A stretch of DNA of 8,755 nt from Lachnospiraceae bacterium UBA7202 (GCA_002490705.1 DKUO01000001.1:1-8755); one strand, 5' to 3'; positions 1-6,746 are shown, counted from the stretch's first letter. A program made the numbers and translations. The notes: generated from the sequence alone by a model not told the origin.

Positions 1-531
1 CTGAAAATAACTCTTGACAAAAGTCACTTCATAACAGAAGGCAGAACGGAGGCACAGTGGGAGGAGACGAGAGGCGATTACGACTTTATCACGGATTCCT
101 GTGATCTGATTCATCTTGGAGAGATCGCGCCGTTCCTTTCGCGGCTGCATCATGCGCAGTATACGGTTGTGATTACCTATCAGAATGATTCTTACGCTTT
201 GGGAGAATCGGAGATCGAGGCTTTGCGGCAGCTCGGCCTGACTGCGGATTTGATCGGGCAGGACGGGTGCAATTATCTGGCGGTGATTTCGGATGGCAGG
301 GTGTTGACAGAGCAGTTGACATTTGAAGACATTCGATACCGGTGTGTGCTTGCGGATGGGCAGCTGCCCTTGTATGCAGTCAGTGCCAGAAACGATTGGG
401 GCGGATATTATTGCGAAGTTGGGATCGGAGAAGATGCAAATTCCTATTACAGTGAAAACGGCGGACTGAATGTGGTCGTTTACAACCGTCAAAACAGAAG
501 GCTTGTGGACAGCAGATGTTATGATACCTGA
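1..531 (+). CDS. C-terminal part of an ILEI-domain protein (5' end outside window)
   Basis: The frame is open from base 1 to a TGA at 529-531, giving 176 residues with no start, so the gene begins upstream. The stretch DLIHLGEIAPFLSRLHHAQY, then VVITYQNDSYAL and ALRQLGL, follows the second half of the interleukin-like EMT inducer (ILEI/FAM3) fold, where FAM3C has a GDVAPFIEFL segment, a strand ending in an acidic turn, and an LIADLGS helix. The last residues, GLNVVVYNRQNRRLVDSRCYDT as two joined segments (GLNVVVYN, then LVDSRCYDT), match the conserved ILEI strand pair ending in FD(T/M). In bacteria such domains sit at the C-termini of polysaccharide-related enzymes (glycosyltransferases, LTA-synthase-like sulfatases); the catalytic part here would lie upstream and cannot be seen. 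The family call rests on recalled motif similarity only. No convincing terminator directly follows the stop. Confidence 0.68.
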   Translation: MKITLDKSHFITEGRTEAQWEETRGDYDFITDSCDLIHLGEIAPFLSRLHHAQYTVVITYQNDSYALGESEIEALRQLGLTADLIGQDGCNYLAVISDGRVLTEQLTFEDIRYRCVLADGQLPLYAVSARNDWGGYYCEVGIGEDANSYYSENGGLNVVVYNRQNRRLVDSRCYDT

Positions 532-560
532 ATAAATTTTCAAAAAAGAAAAATTAGGGC

Positions 561-589
561 TTGCATTTTAAGAAAAAGTAGAGTATTCT
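561..589 (+). promoter_or_regulatory. Sigma-A-type promoter of glnN
   Basis: TTGCAT (561-566) and TATTCT (584-589) are separated by 17 bases. Transcription would start near 594-597, giving an untranslated leader of about 100 bases that contains the 627-665 terminator. The promoter therefore lies before the terminator, which makes attenuation of glnN more likely than simple termination of the upstream gene. Confidence 0.55.
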
Positions 590-602
590 TAAAGACGTAA
601 AT

Positions 603-632
603 TGTATACAGGTATTCAGAACGATGGCGTTC
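603..632 (+). promoter_or_regulatory. Possible antiterminator stem-loops in glnN leader
   Basis: GAACG (619-623) and CGTTC (628-632) form a perfect 5-bp stem around the loop ATGG. Its 3' arm uses bases 628-632, which are also needed for the 5' arm of the terminator at 627-658, so the two structures exclude each other. Immediately upstream, 603-607 can pair weakly with 614-618 (one T-T mismatch) around the six-base loop ACAGGT. ANTAR-type antiterminator proteins, known to control nitrogen genes including clostridial glutamine synthetase, bind tandem stem-loops with six-base loops carrying A at position 1 and G at position 4. The first loop fits that rule; the second does not fit cleanly (G-ATGG-C). 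The mutual exclusion is seen in the sequence; the ANTAR assignment is a guess. Confidence 0.35.
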
Positions 633-665
633 CAAAAAAGGGAGTTTTTTTGGAGCGCTTTTTTT
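627..665 (+). terminator. Intrinsic terminator in glnN leader (candidate attenuator)
   Basis: Bases 627-639 pair with 646-658 in a 13-bp stem (one G-U wobble) around a six-base loop, followed by seven T (659-665). It ends about 30 bases before the glnN start codon and after the glnN promoter. It could also end transcripts of the upstream ILEI gene. A second competing pairing is possible between GGCGTTCC (626-633) and GGAATGCC (671-678), also with one wobble, which would likewise break the terminator. Confidence 0.75.
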
Positions 666-695
666 GAAACGGAATGCCGGGATGGAGGAGAGATT

Positions 696-2807
696 ATGAG
701 TGCAGGATTCAATGTGGAAGAGATCTTCGGAAAGAATGTATTTACCCTTGGTAAGATGCAGGAGCGTTTGACAAGGAACGCCTACAAGGAAGTGGTAAAG
801 GTCATGAACGAGGGCGGCGAGCTGTCCATGAGCACCGCTAATATTGTGGCAAAGGCAATGAAGGATTGGGCGGTGGAGAACGGCGCAACCCATTATACCC
901 ACTGGTTCCAGCCTCTGACCGGCATTACGGCGGAAAAACACGACGCTTTTGTGTCGCATCCGGATGAGCTGGGTAAGATGCTGACCGAGTTTTCCGGCAA
1001 GGAGCTGATTAAAGGTGAGCCGGACGCGTCTTCCTTCCCTTCGGGCGGTCTGCGCGCTACCTTTGAGGCGAGAGGTTATACGGCGTGGGACATCACTTCT
1101 CCCGCATTCCTGAAAGAATCCGGGTGCGGAACGATACTCTGTATTCCCACCGCATTCTGTTCCTATACGGGCGAGGCGTTAGATAAGAAGACGCCGCTTC
1201 TGCGCTCCATGGAGGCGTTGAGCGAACAGGCGCTTCGTATCGTGCGGTTGTTCGGCAACACGGGAGCAACAAAGGTGACTGCTTCCGTTGGGCCCGAGCA
1301 GGAATATTTTCTGGTAGATAAAGATTTATATATGAAGAGAACAGACCTGATGTTTGCGGGCCGTACTCTTTTCGGGGCGCCTGCTCCTAAGGGACAGGAG
1401 ATGGAGGATCATTACTTTGGCGTAATCCGTGAGCGGGTGGGCGAGTTTATGAAGGATTTGAACGAGGAGCTGTGGAAATTGGGCGTGACGGCGAAGACAC
1501 AGCACAATGAGGTTGCGCCTGCACAGCACGAGCTGGCGCCGATCTATGAGACGGCCAATATCGCGGTGGATCACAACCAGATCGTGATGGAAACCATGAA
1601 GCGGGTGGCTGTAAAACATAACATGCGTTGCTTATTACATGAAAAGCCCTATGCAGGGGTAAACGGCTCCGGTAAACACGACAACTGGTCGATTACCACA
1701 GACAACGGTGTGAATCTGTTAGATCCCGGAGAAACGCCCAACGAGAACGTACAGTTCCTGCTGGTGCTGGCCTGCATTATGAAAGCGGTGGACACTCATG
1801 CGGATCTGCTCCGCCAGTCCGCTTCCGATGTGGGTAACGACCACAGACTTGGCGCAAATGAGGCACCTCCGGCAATTATTTCCATTTTCCTCGGGGAACA
1901 GCTTGAGGATGTGGTAACGCAGTTGATTGAGACAGGAGAGGCAACCTCAGTGAAAGAGGGCGGTAAGCTTCTCACGGGCGTGAGCACCCTGCCTGATTTT
2001 CAGAAGGATGCGACTGACAGAAACAGGACGTCGCCCTTTGCCTTTACCGGTAATAAATTTGAGTTCCGTATGGTGGGTTCTGCGGATTCCATTGCAAGTC
2101 CGAATACCACGTTAAATGCGATTGTGGCGGAAGCTTTCTGTGAGGCGGCTGATATTTTGGAGAAGGCGGAGGACAAAGAGCTTGCGATTCATGATCTGAT
2201 TAAGAAGTATATGTCAGAGCATCAGAGAATCATCTTCAATGGAAACGGTTATTCCGATGAGTGGGTTGCGGAGGCGGAAAGACGCGGACTGCCCAACATT
2301 AAGTCTATGATTGAGGCGGCAGGGACTTTGACCACCGAAAAGGCTGTGAAGTTGTTTGAGAAGTTCGGTATTTTCACAAAGGTGGAATTGGAATCCAGAG
2401 AGGAGATTATCTACGAGACCTATGCGAAGTCCATCAATATCGAAGCGCTTACGATGATTGATATGGCTGGCAAGCAGATTATTCCGGCTGTGATCCGCTA
2501 TACAAAGGCGCTTGCGGATACTGTAAATGCAGTGAAGACGGCGGGTGCGGACGCTTCTACGCAGGATGAGCTTTTGCAGGAAGTGGGAGAAAAGCTTACC
2601 GCCATGCAGACGGCGCTCGATAAGCTGAAAAAGGCGGAGAAAGAGGCTTCTGCGATTGGGGACGCCAAAGAGCAGGCTTTCTTCTATAAAGATACGGTTA
2701 AGGTGATTATGGATGAACTGCGGGCTCCGGCGGATGCGTTGGAAATGATTGTGGATAAGGAGTATTGGCCGATTCCGACTTACGGCGAATTGATGTTTGA
2801 GATTTAA
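696..2807 (+). CDS. glnN: Glutamine synthetase type III (GlnN)
   Basis: The 703-residue product is the usual size for type III glutamine synthetase, the large cytoplasmic enzyme that joins ammonia to glutamate with ATP. Family landmarks in order: FGKNVFTLGKM near the N-terminus; a Glu-containing active-site strand GPEQEYF (E201, E203); HNEVAPAQHE (270-279); the NGSGKH loop (323-328); and the glutamate-site strand FEFR with R458. A C-terminal helical region containing Lys/Glu-rich stretches follows, as is typical of this type. The ATG at 696 is chosen because GGAGGAG (684-690) precedes it by five bases and MSAGFNVEEIFG fits the family start. An in-frame ATG at 624 lies inside the terminator stem and has no ribosome site. 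Expression is probably controlled through the leader attenuator, as expected for a nitrogen-assimilation gene. No partner gene such as gltB or an ANTAR regulator lies downstream in this window. Confidence 0.97.
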   Translation: MSAGFNVEEIFGKNVFTLGKMQERLTRNAYKEVVKVMNEGGELSMSTANIVAKAMKDWAVENGATHYTHWFQPLTGITAEKHDAFVSHPDELGKMLTEFSGKELIKGEPDASSFPSGGLRATFEARGYTAWDITSPAFLKESGCGTILCIPTAFCSYTGEALDKKTPLLRSMEALSEQALRIVRLFGNTGATKVTASVGPEQEYFLVDKDLYMKRTDLMFAGRTLFGAPAPKGQEMEDHYFGVIRERVGEFMKDLNEELWKLGVTAKTQHNEVAPAQHELAPIYETANIAVDHNQIVMETMKRVAVKHNMRCLLHEKPYAGVNGSGKHDNWSITTDNGVNLLDPGETPNENVQFLLVLACIMKAVDTHADLLRQSASDVGNDHRLGANEAPPAIISIFLGEQLEDVVTQLIETGEATSVKEGGKLLTGVSTLPDFQKDATDRNRTSPFAFTGNKFEFRMVGSADSIASPNTTLNAIVAEAFCEAADILEKAEDKELAIHDLIKKYMSEHQRIIFNGNGYSDEWVAEAERRGLPNIKSMIEAAGTLTTEKAVKLFEKFGIFTKVELESREEIIYETYAKSINIEALTMIDMAGKQIIPAVIRYTKALADTVNAVKTAGADASTQDELLQEVGEKLTAMQTALDKLKKAEKEASAIGDAKEQAFFYKDTVKVIMDELRAPADALEMIVDKEYWPIPTYGELMFEI

Positions 2808-2844
2808 AATGTGATAGTATGATAGAACAGAGATATTAGGCAGT

Positions 2845-2899
2845 GAGAGAAGGATGTCGAAAGAGCCTGTATATGTAGGCTTTTCCGGCATCTTTTCTC
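2845..2899. other. Long imperfect stem-loop between glnN and the MBOAT operon
   Basis: Bases 2845-2868 pair with 2877-2899 in about 22 base pairs (a few G-U wobbles, one bulged G at 2853 and one mismatch) around the eight-base loop 2869-2876. It lies about 40 bases after the glnN stop. No T-run follows on the + strand, so it is not a classical intrinsic terminator; it may still act as a 3' end or mRNA-stability element for glnN. I do not recognise it as a known RNA family. Confidence 0.6.
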
Positions 2900-2923
2900 T
2901 GGATTGCCGAAAGAAGATATTTG

Positions 2924-2953
2924 TTTACAATGGAGAGAGTATTATGGTATGCT
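2924..2953 (+). promoter_or_regulatory. Candidate promoter of the MBOAT operon
   Basis: TTTACA (2924-2929) and TATGCT (2948-2953) lie 18 bases apart, about 55 bases before the MBOAT start codon and after the 2845-2899 stem-loop. The match to the sigma-A consensus is moderate and no operator is evident. Confidence 0.4.
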
Positions 2954-3007
2954 CTTATGGGTGAGTGCATTCTAAAAAATAGGTTATTATGATCAGGAAA
3001 CGAAAAT

Positions 3008-4531
3008 ATGGCAGTCAAATCATTAGAATTTCTTGTTTTTGTATTTATTATTTTATGTTTATATTATCTGCTGCAAAAAACAGATTGGCAGAAATATATT
3101 CTGCTGGCGGCAAATATTGTGTGTGTGGTCAGTATGGCTTCCATATCGTCTGCAATTGTGATTCTTCTTCTTTCGTTGACGGTGTTTGGAATTGCATTAA
3201 AAATAGAAGAGTCGATAAAAGAAAATGGCGGCAAGATACCGCGGACAGCGAAATACTGGTTTTGGTGCGGCGCTGTTTTAGATATTGGAATTCTGGTCTA
3301 CTTCAAATTTTTTAAAAACACATGGATTATTGTACAAAAGATCCTGTCTTCAGGAAATATTACGATTGGCGAATTGATTGTTCCGATCGGGCTTGCTTAT
3401 TATTCATTGGCGTTATATGGCTATCTGTCGGATATTTATCATAAAAAATATGAGGCCGAGAAAAATTATCTCCTTTTTCTTACATATGTCACGTATTTTC
3501 CGGCGATTATTGAGGGACCTGTAAATTTTTACAAAAAGGTGATGCCTCAACTGAAACAGCGGCATTTTTTCAATGAAAATAAAGTCGTTATGGGAATACA
3601 GAGAAGCGTATGGGGATATTTTAAAAAGCTGGTGGTTGCCGATAGGATAGGTATTCTGGTAATGGGGATTTTGCAGGATGAAAATGCGGTTGGCCCCGTG
3701 GTGGTTTATGCACTGATATTATATAGCTTTCAGATATATGCTGATTTTTCCGGTGGAATCGATGTGATCATGGGTATTTCCGAAATGTTAGATATCAGCC
3801 TTACGGAAAACTTCAGGTCGCCGCTTGTTTCAACCAGTGTGACGGAATATTGGCAGAGATGGCATATTTCGCTTGGCGAGTTTATGGAAAAATATATTTA
3901 TTATCCTATTGTGCTGAATCGCAATGTTATGAAATTTTCCAAAAAAATTCCCGGCAAATATATTAGCAGGGCTTTTTCGGCGGCTTTTGCTTCTGTCGTT
4001 GTATTCATTATCGTAGGTATCTGGCACGGAACCGGTTGGAATTATGTCGTATATGGTATGTATCAGGCCTTTTTTGTGTCCACAGCCGTTTTGCTTGCTC
4101 CGGTTTATAAAAAATTGAAAACCCGGCTTCATATAAACGAAAAGACTTTTAGCTGGAAGTTTTTTACAGTGCTTCGAACTTTTGTGATCCTTTTGTTTGG
4201 CAGGACGCTGATTAAGGCGGGAAGTCTACAGCAGACAGGTTTGCTTTTGCAGAGAATGTTCTCGGACTTCAATCCCCATGCGCTTTTTGACGGAACCGTA
4301 TATAATTATGGATTGGATATCAAAAACGTTTACTTGATGTATGGATGTATTCTGCTAATGATCGTGGTGGATATTCTGCATGAAAAGGGAATTCATTTCA
4401 GGCAGACTCTTATGAAACAGGGTATCATTTTCCGCTACATAATATACTATGCGGCCATTTTTGGGATCATAATTTTCGGAATATACGGTCCGGAATTTGA
4501 TTCCGCAAGTTTTATCTATCAGGTGTTTTAG
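3008..4531 (+). CDS. MBOAT-family membrane O-acyltransferase (DltB/AlgI-like)
   Basis: The 507-residue, strongly hydrophobic protein has many predicted membrane segments from residue 6 onwards and is closer in length to AlgI-type enzymes than to the shorter DltB. Diagnostic motifs are VPIGLAYYSLALYGYLSD (from about V125), FPAIIEGPV, YADFSGGIDVIMGI, then ENFRSPLVSTSVTEYWQRWH (H286), and GIWHGTGWNYVVYG with the invariant membrane-embedded histidine H340. MBOAT proteins of this branch move an acyl group from a carrier inside the cell to a polymer or other acceptor outside it. The start is fixed by an in-frame stop at 2990-2992; AGGA (2995-2998) is a modest ribosome site. It is the first gene of a four-gene operon, with the next start only 12 bases beyond its stop. 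Substrate and acceptor cannot be read from sequence. The gene is visibly more A+T-rich than glnN. Confidence 0.93.
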   Translation: MAVKSLEFLVFVFIILCLYYLLQKTDWQKYILLAANIVCVVSMASISSAIVILLLSLTVFGIALKIEESIKENGGKIPRTAKYWFWCGAVLDIGILVYFKFFKNTWIIVQKILSSGNITIGELIVPIGLAYYSLALYGYLSDIYHKKYEAEKNYLLFLTYVTYFPAIIEGPVNFYKKVMPQLKQRHFFNENKVVMGIQRSVWGYFKKLVVADRIGILVMGILQDENAVGPVVVYALILYSFQIYADFSGGIDVIMGISEMLDISLTENFRSPLVSTSVTEYWQRWHISLGEFMEKYIYYPIVLNRNVMKFSKKIPGKYISRAFSAAFASVVVFIIVGIWHGTGWNYVVYGMYQAFFVSTAVLLAPVYKKLKTRLHINEKTFSWKFFTVLRTFVILLFGRTLIKAGSLQQTGLLLQRMFSDFNPHALFDGTVYNYGLDIKNVYLMYGCILLMIVVDILHEKGIHFRQTLMKQGIIFRYIIYYAAIFGIIIFGIYGPEFDSASFIYQVF

Positions 4532-4543
4532 GAGGAACGGCTA

Positions 4544-5620
4544 GTGAAAAAGAGAAGTATTAAGCTGGCGGTGAAGACGGGTGTTTTTATTTTGGGGTTT
4601 TGTTTTCTCTTTTTACAGTTTCAGAAAGTGCTTCATTACCGGTGGAACGATCTGTATTCCGCCAATATATGGCTGAAGACACAGCCGCGGGGTGCCTATG
4701 ATGTGTTGTATTTCGGAACCAGTGAGTTGAAAGCATCTGTGTTTCCGACAGCGATATTCCGATATTCTGGAGTGACGGGATTTAACTGTAGTGTGACAAA
4801 TAAAACGGCGGCGACAATGTATTACCAACTGGAATACGCGCTGCGCTATCAGGATCCGAAACTCGTATGCTGCGATTTTTCGGCTCTGTATGATAATAAC
4901 AGTCCCTCCGAACATGAAACGATTTATCGGAAGGTAGTTGATACGCTTCCGGATCGGGATTTACAGTGGGATATGATAAAAAATATTAAGAAAATGGATC
5001 CGGAACAGTCGGCGCTGTCTTACTGGTTTCCAATGCTGCGTTATCATAGTATGTGGAACGAGTTGTCAGAGGAAAACTTTGAAAAAGATTATGTATATGA
5101 TGAAGAATATAAAGTATATGAAACAGGGAGCCTTTTGATCAGAAGAGGGGAAAAAGAAAATTTTTACGATATTACGCCTGAAATATGGGAGGCGGCCCCA
5201 TCTGACGAACCGGTATCTGCATCTAGTGCGGAATGGTATGATAAATTTATTGCGTTATGTCATGAAAAAGACATTACGGTTGCGGCGGTCTTTATTCCTG
5301 CATTGGGAACAACGCAGGATAAAGTTGCGAGATGGGAGACGACAAAAGCGTATCTGGAATCAAGAGGGGTTGAGATTATTGATCTTAATACATATGAGGC
5401 GGCGCAGAATATGGGATTTCGTCCGAGTGAGGATCTCGCGGATGACAATACGCATATGTTTTATACGGGAAGTTTGAGGACATCTCTGGCTTTATCCCGT
5501 GTCTTGACGGAACGCTACGGGCTGCCGGATCATCGCGGGGAAGAAGAGACGGCAGCACAGTGGGGCGCATACTGGGAAGAGTTTTGCGAGGAGTACGAAG
5601 TGCCGGAAGATTTCCGGTAA
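4544..5620 (+). CDS. Membrane-anchored SGNH-hydrolase-like protein (DltD/AlgJ-like role)
   Basis: The 358-residue product begins with a basic MKKRSIK segment and one hydrophobic helix (about residues 8-26), predicting an anchor with the rest outside the membrane. YFGTSEL (S60) resembles the nucleophile block of SGNH hydrolases and the GSSE motif of DltD. DDNTH near the C-terminus supplies the DxxH pair (D301, H304), followed by a helix as in that fold. DltD and AlgJ/AlgX proteins work with MBOAT enzymes in acylating cell-surface polymers, and the position directly after an MBOAT gene supports such a role. The start is GTG at 4544, eight bases after GGAGG (4531-4535), a site that overlaps the last base of the MBOAT stop codon. 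Overall similarity to true DltD looks limited, so I give no gene name; it may be an O-acyltransferase, esterase or partner protein. Confidence 0.78.
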   Translation: MKKRSIKLAVKTGVFILGFCFLFLQFQKVLHYRWNDLYSANIWLKTQPRGAYDVLYFGTSELKASVFPTAIFRYSGVTGFNCSVTNKTAATMYYQLEYALRYQDPKLVCCDFSALYDNNSPSEHETIYRKVVDTLPDRDLQWDMIKNIKKMDPEQSALSYWFPMLRYHSMWNELSEENFEKDYVYDEEYKVYETGSLLIRRGEKENFYDITPEIWEAAPSDEPVSASSAEWYDKFIALCHEKDITVAAVFIPALGTTQDKVARWETTKAYLESRGVEIIDLNTYEAAQNMGFRPSEDLADDNTHMFYTGSLRTSLALSRVLTERYGLPDHRGEEETAAQWGAYWEEFCEEYEVPEDFR

Positions 5621-5646
5621 AAAGATAAAAAGGAGAGTGCAGACTA

Positions 5647-5877
5647 ATGAGGGAAGAAATTCTGAAAATTTTAACGGAAATATGTCCGGATGTTAATTTT
5701 GAGGAGGAAACAGCTCTGATTGATGAAAGTGTTCTGGATTCTTTTGCGGTGATTCAGATCGTTACGGAAATTATGGAGCATTTCAACATTTATATCGATG
5801 CGGATGATATCGAGCCGGAAAATTTGAACTCTCTTGACGCCATTTGCCAGATGGTTCAAAATAAGCTTGCTTCATAA
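5647..5877 (+). CDS. Acyl carrier protein, DltC-like
   Basis: The 76-residue acidic protein has the size and helical pattern of a stand-alone carrier protein. LDSF (30-33) gives S32 as the site for the phosphopantetheine arm, followed by a helix II (about 34-47) and the acidic stretch YIDADDIEPENLNS. DltC-type carriers share the LDS form rather than the DSL of fatty-acid ACPs, and the neighbouring MBOAT and SGNH genes fit a Dlt-like role: holding an activated aminoacyl or acyl group as a thioester for the membrane acyltransferase. AGGAGAG (5631-5637) lies nine bases before the ATG. No adenylating ligase (DltA-like) that would load it is present in the window, so it must be charged by an enzyme encoded elsewhere or by another route. 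The cargo is unknown. Confidence 0.9.
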   Translation: MREEILKILTEICPDVNFEEETALIDESVLDSFAVIQIVTEIMEHFNIYIDADDIEPENLNSLDAICQMVQNKLAS

Positions 5878-5881
5878 AAGT

Positions 5882-6571
5882 ATGCGAAAAGAGATTATCA
5901 AAGCCGGCAACGTCTGTGTTTATACATATTCTTTTGAACTGATGGATTCCCGCATGTACATGATTCGGGAAGAAGATGAAATGCTGGTGGTAGATCCCTG
6001 CGAGGACGATGCACTGCTTAAGGATGCAGAAGGGGTACAGAGAGTTGTTGTACTGTTGACACATGAGCATTTCGACCATATTTCAGGTGTAAACTGGCTT
6101 AAAAATCATTTTAACTGTCAGGTATACTCCGGCAGTGTTTGCGCGCGAAGGGTAGAATCCGCGAAAGAGAATCTGTCCTCCAGATTTGCTTTTTTGTTTA
6201 TACTGGACAAGGAAAAGTACAATTACGTCAGACGGAATATATCGTTGCCTTATACCTGTAAAGTTGATAAATGTTTTAACGGCAGCGGAACCGTAACGTG
6301 GAGGTCGCACACCATAGAGATACGGGAGGTTGGCGGACACTCTCCCGGAAGCTGTCTGCTTCTGCTTGACCGAAAGATACTCTTTGCCGGAGACAATGTG
6401 CTTGGCAATGGACGGGAGCTATGGGACACCAAAGCAAAGGAACAGGAGTATTCAGAAAGAGTTTTGCAGTTTTTGGATCAGCTGGATGAGAATATATATG
6501 TTTTGCCCGGACATGGAGACGGTAACATTTTGCATTTTTTTCTGGATAAACTGCCCTGTGGCTCAATTTAA
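5882..6571 (+). CDS. MBL-fold metallo-hydrolase
   Basis: The 229-residue product carries the full metallo-beta-lactamase-fold metal set: THEHFDH (H61, H63, D65, H66), GGHSPGS (H153), AGDN (D171) and LPGHG (H211), so a two-metal hydrolase site looks intact. There is no signal peptide or membrane segment, which suggests the cytoplasm. Overall it resembles glyoxalase-II-like thioester hydrolases; since the preceding gene is a carrier protein, release of mischarged or surplus acyl groups from the ACP is a plausible but unproven role. The ATG at 5882 is four bases after the ACP stop and has no clear ribosome site, which points to translational coupling with the ACP gene. An in-frame TTG at 5834 would add 16 unrelated residues and overlap the ACP, so I reject it. 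Substrate unknown. Confidence 0.88.
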   Translation: MRKEIIKAGNVCVYTYSFELMDSRMYMIREEDEMLVVDPCEDDALLKDAEGVQRVVVLLTHEHFDHISGVNWLKNHFNCQVYSGSVCARRVESAKENLSSRFAFLFILDKEKYNYVRRNISLPYTCKVDKCFNGSGTVTWRSHTIEIREVGGHSPGSCLLLLDRKILFAGDNVLGNGRELWDTKAKEQEYSERVLQFLDQLDENIYVLPGHGDGNILHFFLDKLPCGSI

Positions 6572-6615
6572 TCTGTTTATGTACGAAACGAAAAACCAAA
6601 ATTTTTAAAAAAATA

Positions 6616-6647
6616 GGAAAAAGGGCTTGTCAAACAGCCCTTTTTCC
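6616..6647 (+). terminator. Intrinsic terminator of the MBOAT operon
   Basis: GGAAAAAGGGCT (6616-6627) pairs perfectly with AGCCCTTTTTCC (6636-6647) around an eight-base loop. As a GGGCT/AGCCC core followed by five T it works in the + direction, and its symmetry would allow use in the other direction. The -35 box of the tRNA promoter begins at the last base of the 5' arm and runs into the loop. Confidence 0.8.
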
Positions 6648-6655
6648 GTTATAAT
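6627..6655 (+). promoter_or_regulatory. Strong sigma-A promoter of tRNA-Gln
   Basis: TTGTCA (6627-6632) and a perfect TATAAT (6650-6655) are 17 bases apart. Transcription would begin near 6662, only about seven bases before the mature tRNA 5' end. The promoter is embedded in the preceding terminator hairpin. Confidence 0.85.
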
Positions 6656-6668
6656 CGTTAATTGTCAA

Positions 6669-6740
6669 TGGGCTATCGCCAAACGGTAAGGCAACGGACT
6701 CTGACTCCGTCATTTCAAGGTTCGAATCCTTGTAGCCCAG
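6669..6740 (+). tRNA. tRNA-Gln (anticodon CTG)
   Basis: A complete 72-base cloverleaf: acceptor arms TGGGCTA (6669-6675) and TAGCCCA (6733-6739) with discriminator G6740; anticodon stem ACGGA (6694-6698) with TCCGT (6706-6710); anticodon CTG at 6701-6703 reading the CAG codon; and a T arm with GGTTCGAATCC. The 3' CCA is not encoded (TTT follows), so it must be added after transcription. A promoter lies directly upstream and a terminator directly downstream, so it is a one-gene unit. Confidence 0.96.
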
Positions 6741-6746
6741 TTTAAA

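Noticed and set aside
624..695. Upstream in-frame ATG that would lengthen glutamine synthetase by 24 residues
   Set aside because: It lies in the 5' part of the leader hairpin, lacks a ribosome site, and the added residues are read from the terminator stem and T-run. The ATG at 696 has a strong GGAGGAG.
2214..2891. 225-codon open frame on the minus strand opposite the end of glnN
   Set aside because: It is a shadow of the strongly conserved glnN coding frame, with no ribosome site and no recognisable protein features.
2854..2964. Short + strand reading frame of 36 codons, considered as a DltX-like small protein before the MBOAT gene
   Set aside because: The purine-rich stretch touches the ATG with no spacing, the frame runs through the stem-loop, and the product has no membrane helix or DltX-like end.
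5834..5881. TTG start that would extend the MBL hydrolase by 16 residues
   Set aside because: It overlaps the ACP gene, has no ribosome site, and the added residues do not resemble the start of an MBL-fold protein.
6669..6740. tRNA-Gln as an attachment site for an integrated element
   Set aside because: No repeat of the tRNA 3' end and no integrase or recombinase gene is visible in the window.
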